Shown piece by piece: positions 1 to 6,303 of a stretch of 64,000 bases of DNA. The position numbers and the translations under genes were made by a program. Numbering within the stretch: position 1 is the first letter of the stretch; every line of letters begins with the position of its first letter. The notes beneath the pieces are model-generated. The model ran no database searches. It worked only from the letters and a program-made list of their open reading frames with translations, and was not told where the DNA came from. The DNA comes from CAYTSA01 sp964440345. Its GTDB lineage: Bacteria > Desulfobacterota > Desulfovibrionia > Desulfovibrionales > Desulfovibrionaceae. The DNA is taken from positions 15,020-79,019 of the forward strand of contig CAYTSA010000007.1 of assembly GCA_964440345.1 (NCBI GenBank), written 5' to 3'.

Positions 1-70
1 CCCAATACGGTCTCCCGCCGGGCAGCTTCACTTCAACATTAAGAATAAGAACTGTCTTAAGGAGGCAACC

Positions 71-229
71 ATGGACAAATACGTGTGCAATATCTGCGGC
101 TATGAATATGACCCCGAAGTTGGCGACCCGGACAATGGCGTGCCGGCTGGAACCAAGTTCGAAGACGTCCCGGATGATTGGACCTGCCCCATTTGCGGCG
201 CTCCCAAAGAAGACTTTTCCAAAGCCTAA
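71..229 (+). CDS. rub: rubredoxin
   Basis: This 52-residue protein has the two rubredoxin knuckles, CNICGY near residues 6-11 and CPICGA near 39-44, which bind one iron through four cysteines. Length and the acidic surface (DPEVGDPDNG) match ordinary desulfovibrio rubredoxins. It is a small cytoplasmic electron carrier. The start follows AAGGAGG by six bases. The gene lies 11 bases upstream of roo, and in Desulfovibrio gigas the same pair is co-transcribed, with rubredoxin handing electrons to the oxygen reductase. Only 70 bases precede it here, so any upstream partner such as desulfoferrodoxin falls outside the window. Confidence 0.97.
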   Translation: MDKYVCNICGYEYDPEVGDPDNGVPAGTKFEDVPDDWTCPICGAPKEDFSKA

Positions 230-240
230 GAGGAGGCGCC

Positions 241-1452
241 ATGAAATCACTGGAACTGAAAAAAGGCGTCTACTGGGTGGGCGTGGTGGACCACAACAGC
301 CGCGACTTTCACGGCTATTCGCTCTCGCCCATGGGCACCACATACAACGCCTATCTTGTAGTAGACGACAAGATCACCCTCTTTGACACTGTCAAGCGCG
401 AATTCGTGGGCGAATTACTCTGCAATATCGCGCACATCGTGGACCCTGGCAAGATAGACTACATGGTGGTCAACCACCTGGAGCCTGACCACGCCGGCGC
501 CCTGCCGGACATCATGGAGCGCTGCAAGCCTGAAAAAGTCTTCTGCTCCACCATGGGCAAGCGGGCCATGGACGCCTATTTCCATGGCGATGACGCCAAG
601 GACTGGCCAGTGCAGGTGGTCAAAACCGGCGACAGCATCAGCCTGGGCCAGCGCACGGTGCACTTTGTGGAAACCCGGATGCTGCACTGGCCGGATTCCA
701 TGTCTTCTTACCTAGCTGAAGACAAGCTGCTCATCTGCAACGACGCCTTTGGCCAGAACATTGCCGGCAGTGAACGTTTTACTGACGAGATCGACCGCTC
801 CATCCTCGACCTGGCCATGAAGGAGTACTACGCCAACATCGTGCTGCCCTTCTCGCCCATCGTTCTGAAAACCCTGGACGCCCTGGCGGAGATGAAGCTG
901 GAATTCGACATGATCCTGCCAGACCACGGCCTGATGTTCCGCGGCGACGACTGCCAGTACGCCCTGGACAGCTACCGCCGCTTTGCCGAGCAAAAACCTA
1001 GCAACAAGGCCGTCATCTTTTATGACACCATGTGGCATTCCACCGAAATCATGGCGGAATCCATAGCCAACGGCCTGGAAAGCGAAGGCGTGTCCGTGCG
1101 CTTCATGTGGCTCAAAGCAAACCACCACAGCCGGGTGATGACCGAAACCCTTGACGCCGCCGCCGTCTTCGCCGGCTCGCCCACGCACAATAACGGCATT
1201 ATGCCCAACGTCATCAAGATGCTGCAGTACATGAAGGGCCTCAAGCCCCAGAACAAGATCGGCGGGGTTTTCGGCTCTTACGGCTGGTCCGGCGAGTCAG
1301 TGAACATACTCACCGATTGGCTGGAGTCCATGGGCTTCGCCTTGCCCGTGGATCCAGTGAAACACCTGTTCCGGCCCGACCACGACGCCCTGAAACAGTG
1401 CAGCGCCATGGGCGCCGCCATAGGCAAGGAAATTCGCCAGAAGGCGGGGTAA
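241..1452 (+). CDS. roo: rubredoxin:oxygen oxidoreductase (flavodiiron protein)
   Basis: This cytoplasmic flavodiiron protein reduces O2 to water (some homologues reduce NO) with electrons from rubredoxin. The 403 residues comprise an N-terminal metallo-beta-lactamase-like diiron domain and a C-terminal flavodoxin domain. Diiron ligands are visible in HLEPDH near residue 79, in RMLHWPDS, in the Asp of CNDAFG, and in the His of LPDHGLMF. The FMN-binding loop is DTMWHSTE near residue 262. The start at 241 is chosen because GAGGAGG lies just upstream and homologues begin MKSLELK; an in-frame start at 178 would overlap rubredoxin. Its role is probably protection of an anaerobe during oxygen exposure. 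Confidence 0.97.
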   Translation: MKSLELKKGVYWVGVVDHNSRDFHGYSLSPMGTTYNAYLVVDDKITLFDTVKREFVGELLCNIAHIVDPGKIDYMVVNHLEPDHAGALPDIMERCKPEKVFCSTMGKRAMDAYFHGDDAKDWPVQVVKTGDSISLGQRTVHFVETRMLHWPDSMSSYLAEDKLLICNDAFGQNIAGSERFTDEIDRSILDLAMKEYYANIVLPFSPIVLKTLDALAEMKLEFDMILPDHGLMFRGDDCQYALDSYRRFAEQKPSNKAVIFYDTMWHSTEIMAESIANGLESEGVSVRFMWLKANHHSRVMTETLDAAAVFAGSPTHNNGIMPNVIKMLQYMKGLKPQNKIGGVFGSYGWSGESVNILTDWLESMGFALPVDPVKHLFRPDHDALKQCSAMGAAIGKEIRQKAG

Positions 1453-1464
1453 CTCTTCTCGCCG

Positions 1465-2370
1465 TCATGCAGGATATGACCAGGAGGCATCGCGCGCGGG
1501 GCCTCCTTCTTTATGGGCAAGCACACCTGCGGCCAGAACAAGGGCCAGCGCAACCATCCCCCACTCCCCAGCTGTGGGTATCGCAGCGTACTTCGTAACC
1601 TGGACATAATCCACGTCAAAGGAATAGCTCGCCGACGCAGCAGTCTGGCTGGCCGGGGCCAGGCTTGCGTCGTAGGCTGCAGGCCAGTCCGATCCTGGCG
1701 CCCATAGTGTCAGATGAACTTTCATGGGCTGGTCCGGAACCACGGAGTTTGTTGTCCACGCCTGTTGGCCGTTCACTTCCCAGATGACCTGGCTGGGAAG
1801 CCAATGAATACGCAGTGTTGTCCACTCGCCATAGTGCAATCCCTCTATCGTTGGATTGGCGTCTATGTGATGGGCGCCGTCATTCTGCGTATGGCTGTCC
1901 TGCCAATCATTCCAGGAGGTAAGGAGCGCCTGGTTCGTGCTCTGGTTGGTTAGAAACTCCACGTCGATTTCGTCGTTTTCGCCATCGTGGGTTTCAAAGA
2001 AAAAGACGGCGGCCACCAGCCCGTCCTGGTCCGGGTGGTTGACGCGAACCCGGGCCTCCAGTGTCCAGCCGTCTCCCTGCGAGAACAACTCGTCGGAATA
2101 AATGGATGTTCCAAATAACTGTTCGCCCGGGTGGTCCGGGTGGTACGTATCCAGAGTGAATCTGGCAAAGCTGGCGCCCTCTTCCTCCAGCAGAAGCGGC
2201 GAGTTGCCCAACGTGGTGCGCTGCCCTAATTGCCATGTAGCGACGTCCCACACGCCGACGTCCAGCGACGCCGCGCCAAAATCATCGTACAGCCCGGCGC
2301 TGCTTGCAGGCCTGGCGGCCAGAACGAGCAGCAGGCCCAGCAGCAGGCCCGGCAGGAGTATTCGCATCAT
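1465..2370 (-). CDS. secreted GH16-family protein with IPTL-CTERM-like tail
   Basis: The protein has 301 residues with an N-terminal signal peptide (MRILLPGLLLGLLLVLAARPASSA). The body resembles the glycoside hydrolase 16 jelly roll, with a catalytic-type motif NDEIDVEFL whose E-I-D-V-E spacing is that of lichenases and xyloglucan transferases without the laminarinase beta-bulge. The C-terminus has IPTAGEWG, then a hydrophobic stretch, then a basic tail. This matches the architecture of IPTL-CTERM sorting signals (usual motif IPTLSEWG), so the protein may be anchored or processed at the envelope. The start uses a GGAGGAGGGG site; ATG at 2370 or 2367 are both possible. It is 46 bases downstream of the radical SAM gene on the same strand, so co-transcription is plausible. 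The sugar substrate is unknown. Confidence 0.75.
   Translation of the reverse strand: MMRILLPGLLLGLLLVLAARPASSAGLYDDFGAASLDVGVWDVATWQLGQRTTLGNSPLLLEEEGASFARFTLDTYHPDHPGEQLFGTSIYSDELFSQGDGWTLEARVRVNHPDQDGLVAAVFFFETHDGENDEIDVEFLTNQSTNQALLTSWNDWQDSHTQNDGAHHIDANPTIEGLHYGEWTTLRIHWLPSQVIWEVNGQQAWTTNSVVPDQPMKVHLTLWAPGSDWPAAYDASLAPASQTAASASYSFDVDYVQVTKYAAIPTAGEWGMVALALVLAAGVLAHKEGGPARDASWSYPA
1482..1507 (+). terminator. possible roo terminator
   Basis: AGGAGGC (1482-1488) and GCCTCCT (1501-1507) form a 7-bp stem followed by TCTTT, 30 bases after the roo stop. It lies inside the 3' end of the convergent GH16 gene, so the fold would serve roo on the plus strand. The U-tract is short. Confidence 0.45.
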
Positions 2371-2416
2371 CCCCTCCTCCGTGATCGTACGGCTTTCTAT
2401 GAGTAACAAAAAAGCC

Positions 2417-3964
2417 CTACCTTACAGGCTGCTCCAGCCAGCAGTAAGGGTCTGTGTCTTGCAGCGGGTCAAGGCCGAAACCGGCGGCCACAGCCATGCA
2501 GCCGCCGCAGACCGGACGCAGGCCGCAGCCTTGGCAGCCGGCCGGGCCGCGCCGCCATTGTCTGGCCGGACCGCCGTCGTACACCGCCGCCAGCCCTTGC
2601 TCGAACACGTTGCCAATGGGCGAATGCAGCTTGCGGCAGGCGTGGGCCTGGCCATTGCTAAGCAACGCAATGAAGTTAAAAGCAGCGCCGCAGCCATGGC
2701 CTGTGCAGCCGCACATAAGCGGTTCGCCCCTTTCCTGCAGCGCGACGTCGAGCAAATTGTCCTTCAGGCGCACGTGGCCCATTTTTTGGGCTGCGTCCAG
2801 ATAGGCGTGGGCAAAATCCCTGAAGCCGTCTTTGTTTGCACAGACCAGGTCTGCCCCTTCGCCCATCAGGGCCAAACGGTTATACGTGAACTGGTCCGCC
2901 CTGCCTTCCAGTTCCCGGGCCAGATCCAGCACCTGATCTTGATTGTCATTGGTCAAAGTCAGCATGACGAATGAGCGCACGTCCCGCCGCCGCAGCATAT
3001 CCAGAAACTCCAATGAACGCTGAAAATGCCCGGAACCACGGATGGCGTCGTTGTGTATCTCCAGCCCTTCCAGGCTGATCTGGAAATAGACCGGCTCAGC
3101 GACTGAGAGGATGCGGTCCAGCATGCCTTCGCTGCAGGGGTTGCCCAGAATGGCTGCGTTCAACCCGGCGTTCTGAACAGCCGAGTAAAAGTCCATGAAA
3201 TGCGGATGCAGCAAGGGGTTGCCGCCAATGAAGGACACCTGGCCGGCGACGGTGCGGTCCTGGCAGAAGTCTGCCATTTCACGCACCACGCGTAGCCCGT
3301 TTTCCAGTGAAACGTCAGCCCGTTTAGAGCGGTCATAGCAATGTTTACAGTGCAAATCGCACTTTTGTGTGATGTGCCACTGCAGGGTAAATGCGTCAGC
3401 TGCGTAGGCCTGTGCAGGCATTTTCCTGCGCTCGCCGGCCGGCGGCGCTCCGAATCTGGGAAATATATCGGGGTCGCGCACCAGGAAATGCTGCGGGTCC
3501 GGCAGCGGCCCGGCCAGCAATCCCTTTTCCCTGGCGCTGCGCAACAACTCCCAAGCCAGACCGGCCGGAGCGTCAGCCTGTCTGGCGGCGCCGCGCAGGT
3601 CCATCTGTTCGGCCACAATCTTCAGGGCCAGCAGGTCGTCTGCAGACGCAGGCCCGCACAGGGCCGTTCCCGGCGCATCCGGCTGGGGCCAGACCACGAG
3701 CAGCTCCTCGCCCGGCTCCGGAGGGCCAGAACAGGAAGGCTGGCCGCCGGCCGCCAGCGCGCTCAACCCCCGCCAGGCGGCCGGCAGCAGATGGACCCCT
3801 GGAGCAACAATCAGCTTGTCAGGCACTGCGGGTGCTGCAGCGGCTGCTGTGTCCAGAGCCCGTCTCAAGCGTTCCAGTTCATCCTGCCAGGGGACCATGG
3901 GCGCATCAGCTATACTGGCGTCTGTGCAATTGGCGTCTGTGCAGTGAGCGTCTTTCATGCACAC
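2417..3964 (-). CDS. radical SAM/SPASM peptide maturase, selenobiotic-type
   Basis: This is a 515-residue radical SAM enzyme if the GTG at 3964 is used; ATG at 3958 removes two residues, and neither has a clear Shine-Dalgarno. The cluster motif is C202-x3-C206-x2-C209 (TQKCDLHCKHCYDR), followed by a GGNP motif. The C-terminal SPASM region has cysteines in MCGCTGHGC, HACRK, CQGCGLRPVCGGC and DPYC, enough for auxiliary FeS clusters. Residues about 110-155 look like a small helical recognition domain. The GCGAAFNFIALL...ACRK pattern fits, from memory, the family annotated as selenobiotic peptide radical SAM maturases. A gene for a short peptide with two in-frame UGA codons lies immediately upstream, which supports that assignment. 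The N-terminus is rich in Asp-Ala repeats. The chemical modification it makes is not known to me. Confidence 0.85.
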   Translation of the reverse strand: MCMKDAHCTDANCTDASIADAPMVPWQDELERLRRALDTAAAAAPAVPDKLIVAPGVHLLPAAWRGLSALAAGGQPSCSGPPEPGEELLVVWPQPDAPGTALCGPASADDLLALKIVAEQMDLRGAARQADAPAGLAWELLRSAREKGLLAGPLPDPQHFLVRDPDIFPRFGAPPAGERRKMPAQAYAADAFTLQWHITQKCDLHCKHCYDRSKRADVSLENGLRVVREMADFCQDRTVAGQVSFIGGNPLLHPHFMDFYSAVQNAGLNAAILGNPCSEGMLDRILSVAEPVYFQISLEGLEIHNDAIRGSGHFQRSLEFLDMLRRRDVRSFVMLTLTNDNQDQVLDLARELEGRADQFTYNRLALMGEGADLVCANKDGFRDFAHAYLDAAQKMGHVRLKDNLLDVALQERGEPLMCGCTGHGCGAAFNFIALLSNGQAHACRKLHSPIGNVFEQGLAAVYDGGPARQWRRGPAGCQGCGLRPVCGGCMAVAAGFGLDPLQDTDPYCWLEQPVR

Positions 3965-3974
3965 ACCATATAAT

Positions 3975-4009
3975 AAAACGGGCGCGGCGTCATCAGCCGC
4001 GCCCGTTTT
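3975..4009 (-). terminator. strong hairpin terminator/attenuator between peptide and maturase
   Basis: An 11-bp perfect stem (ACGGGCGCGGC, 3978-3988, with its complement at 3996-4006) is flanked by A4 and T4, so it can act in both directions. On the minus strand it comes 44 bases after the peptide stop and ends 11 bases before the maturase start. That suggests partial termination, giving much more peptide transcript than maturase transcript. Confidence 0.75.
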
Positions 4010-4025
4010 GGCGCTATGACTGTCT

Positions 4026-4044
4026 GCGGCGCCGCCGGCGCCGC
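4026..4044 (-). promoter_or_regulatory. hairpin after the second UGA (possible SECIS variant)
   Basis: GCGGCGCC and GGCGCCGC form an 8-bp stem around a GGC loop. It starts exactly 14 bases after UGA-2, the same offset as the first SECIS-like hairpin, but lies beyond the TAA stop. The loop lacks the usual GU, so function as a SECIS is uncertain. Confidence 0.4.
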
Positions 4045-4052
4045 GAAGCGTG

Positions 4053-4277
4053 TTAGCCTCAGCCGCTGGAGCTGGGCTTTTTCTTGTCGCCGTGCTCGCC
4101 GGTTTTGGTCCCGTTGTGGTCCTGTTCTCCGTCCTGAGCGCCGACCGCGCTCTTGTCGCCTCCGCCTCACCCGCTGGAGGCGTGCGCAGCCAGCTGATGG
4201 CCGGCCAGGCTGGAGCCTGCGATCAGGCCAGTCATGCACACGCCAGCCAAAATTTTTTTCATGTCTTTTACGTCCAT
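4053..4277 (-). CDS. Sec-containing precursor peptide (selenobiotic-type), UGA read twice
   Basis: Reading UGA as Sec, the gene encodes 74 residues: a basic then hydrophobic leader (MDVKDMKKILAGVCMTGLIA), then SSG-U37-GGG, a hydrophilic Gly/Asp/Lys-rich stretch, and SSSG-U73-G before TAA. UGA codons are at 4167-4169 and 4059-4061. Both sit in the same SSG-U-G context, which is hard to explain by chance. AAGGAGGG precedes the ATG at 4277 with good spacing; ATG at 4262 is an alternative. A good SECIS-like hairpin follows UGA-1. The adjacent radical SAM enzyme is the presumed maturase. fdhA in this window independently requires Sec. Standard gene callers would stop after 36 residues. Function is unknown; a modified, possibly exported selenopeptide is an inference. 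Confidence 0.85.
4136..4152 (-). promoter_or_regulatory. SECIS-like hairpin for the first UGA
   Basis: On the minus strand GAGCGC-GGTCG-GCGCTC forms a perfect 6-bp stem whose loop starts with GGUC. The stem begins 14 bases after UGA-1 and the GGU of the loop comes 20 bases after it. Escherichia coli fdhF has a GGU loop at a very similar distance (18 bases). This is the expected SelB recognition geometry. Confidence 0.75.
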
Positions 4278-4320
4278 TGCAACCCTCCTTGCTGTTCACG
4301 CCGGACAAAACGCCCAGACG

Positions 4321-4372
4321 CCTTGCATCACGATTTTCTATGCAAGGATACCATGTTCAGAAGTTTTATCAA
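4321..4372 (-). promoter_or_regulatory. candidate promoter and operator of the peptide gene
   Basis: On the minus strand TTGATA (4372-4367) and TATCCT (4350-4345), 16 bases apart, resemble -35 and -10 boxes about 70 bases before the peptide start. A perfect 8-bp inverted repeat, CCTTGCAT (4321-4328) and ATGCAAGG (4340-4347), overlaps the -10 and start region. It could be a repressor site or a 5' leader hairpin. Confidence 0.4.
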
Positions 4373-4449
4373 TAGGAAAATTGCAGCCAGAACTTATCGC
4401 CTGGCGGCGCTGGCCAGGCAAACCGGCTGCAGGTCAGGAAGGCGTTGGC

Positions 4450-6303
4450 TCAGCAGCCTGCCAATAAAAATTGCAGAGCCAGGTCTGGCGGCAGGGGTTT
4501 GGCGTAGAGAAATCCTTGCACATATTCGCAGCCCAGACTTGCAAGAATCCGCTCCTGTTCGCGCGTTTCAACGCCCTCGGCAACAACTTTCAAATCCAGA
4601 GTCTGGGCCAGGCTGATAATGGCCCGAACGATCTCTACGTTTTCCGGGGCTGTTTCCATACGCTGCACAAAGCTTAAATCCACTTTTAAGCTGTCCAAAG
4701 AAAACCGCTGCAGGTAGCTCATGGAAGAATAGCCAGTGCCAAAGTCGTCGATGGAAGTGGCCACGCCCAGTTCCTTGAGCTGGGCCAGCTTTACGGCGGC
4801 AGTGGCGGCGTCTTCCATGATGGCTGTTTCGGTGATTTCCAGGCGCAGTAAGTGCGGGGGCATGTCAGTTTCTTCCAAAACGTGACGCACAAAGGGGACA
4901 AGATCGGTCTGAGAAAACTGTTTGCCGGATATGTTTACGGACAGAGAGCTTTGGGCTGCAGCCGGATATTCGTCGGACCACTGCTTATGAGTGACGCACG
5001 CCTGCTCCAGAATCCAGCGGCCCAGATCAAGAATCAAGCCGGTTTCTTCAGCCATGGGTATGAATTCAACCGGGGAAACAAATCCCCGTTCTGGGTGGTT
5101 CCAGCGGACCAGGGTTTCAAAGCCATGCACAGCCAAGTCCTCCAGCCGCAAAATAGGCTGGAACAACAGGTAGAACTCACCGCGCTGTATGCCCCGGCGC
5201 ATGTCGTTTTCCAGCGCCAACGCAGTGACTGTTTCTTCCAGCATGCGGGGGGTGAACATTTTAAAGCGGTTGCGGCCCTGGCTCTTGGCCCAACGCATGG
5301 CGATGTCCGCATTGCGCAAAACTTCTTCCGGCAACAGGTCAGAGCCGGAATTGACCACAATGCCCATTGACGCTGTGGAGCGTATTTCCTTGCCCTCAAT
5401 TTCCACCGTTTGACTAAGAGCAGCCCGCAGCCGCTTGACCGTGCGTATGGCTTCTCTGGGCGACGATATTTCTTCCAGCAATACAACGAACTCGTCGCTG
5501 CCGTAGCGGGACACTGTATCAAACCCCCGCACCTGCTCCCGCAGCACCCCGGCAATACGCCTGAGCAGCTTGTCGCCAAAATAATGCCCGTAGCTGTCGT
5601 TGAGGGCCTTGAAGCGGTCCAGGTCCATAAAAATGACTGCATAGTAGTATTCTTTGTGGCGCCTGGCCCGCTCAATGGCCAGGCCAATACGGTCCAAGCA
5701 CAAGGTCCGGTTGGCTAAATCAGTCAAGGGATCGTGCAGAGCTTGGTGCCGTAGCGCCCGTTCGGATATCTTCAGCCGATAGACAGTTTCTTCCAATTGG
5801 CGGGTGGTCTGCTCCAGTGAACGCTTTTTGCGATGCAAGTCCACAAACACCTGCACCTTGGACCGCAAAACGTCCGGCTCCACAGGTTTAAACAGGTAGT
5901 CCACAGCTCCCAGTTCATAGCCTTTGAAGACGAACTGCTGCTCTTTGCTGATGGCGGTGATAAAAATAATGGGCAGCGTAGCTGCTTCCGGCCGGCTTCG
6001 CAGCCGTTCGGCAGTTTCAAAGCCGTCCAGACCAGGCATCATGACGTCCAGCAAGGCCAGGGCGAGGTCGTGGTGCTGAGCCAGCTCCAGAGCCTGCTGG
6101 CCGGATGACGCCGTCACAAGGTTTACGCCCTGGTTTTTAAGTATGCCAGCCAGAAGAATAAGGTTGACCTTCTCATCATCCACAATGAGCACGTCAACAC
6201 TTTCAGCAAAGTCAATCGCTTCGTCTCTGCCCGCTTCTTGCAGCGCTGCACAGCCGGTCCCGCGAGGCGCGCCCCCGCCTGGCCTGGGATTATCCAAATT
6301 CAC
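4450..6303 (-). CDS. response regulator with GGDEF and EAL domains
   Basis: This 617-residue cytoplasmic protein has a receiver domain near residues 35-155 (VLIVDDE, phospho-acceptor Asp in LLDVMMPGLDG, KP in LFKPVEP), a GGDEF domain near 185-345 and an EAL domain near 360-610. The cyclase signature is degenerate (YGSDEF instead of GGDEF). The EAL domain keeps FETLVRW, LEITETAIM, DDFGTGYSS, LKVDLSFV and AEGVET. It is therefore more likely a regulated c-di-GMP phosphodiesterase whose GGDEF domain may be regulatory. The GTG start overlaps the stop of the upstream PAS-GGDEF gene (GTGA), indicating translational coupling and a joint role. Confidence 0.9.
   Translation of the reverse strand: MNLDNPRPGGGAPRGTGCAALQEAGRDEAIDFAESVDVLIVDDEKVNLILLAGILKNQGVNLVTASSGQQALELAQHHDLALALLDVMMPGLDGFETAERLRSRPEAATLPIIFITAISKEQQFVFKGYELGAVDYLFKPVEPDVLRSKVQVFVDLHRKKRSLEQTTRQLEETVYRLKISERALRHQALHDPLTDLANRTLCLDRIGLAIERARRHKEYYYAVIFMDLDRFKALNDSYGHYFGDKLLRRIAGVLREQVRGFDTVSRYGSDEFVVLLEEISSPREAIRTVKRLRAALSQTVEIEGKEIRSTASMGIVVNSGSDLLPEEVLRNADIAMRWAKSQGRNRFKMFTPRMLEETVTALALENDMRRGIQRGEFYLLFQPILRLEDLAVHGFETLVRWNHPERGFVSPVEFIPMAEETGLILDLGRWILEQACVTHKQWSDEYPAAAQSSLSVNISGKQFSQTDLVPFVRHVLEETDMPPHLLRLEITETAIMEDAATAAVKLAQLKELGVATSIDDFGTGYSSMSYLQRFSLDSLKVDLSFVQRMETAPENVEIVRAIISLAQTLDLKVVAEGVETREQERILASLGCEYVQGFLYAKPLPPDLALQFLLAGC

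Noticed and set aside
3955..4308. 117-residue Arg-rich frame on the minus strand
   Set aside because: It is an off-frame shadow of the Sec peptide gene; the real frame has the ribosome site, leader and paired SSG-U-G motifs.
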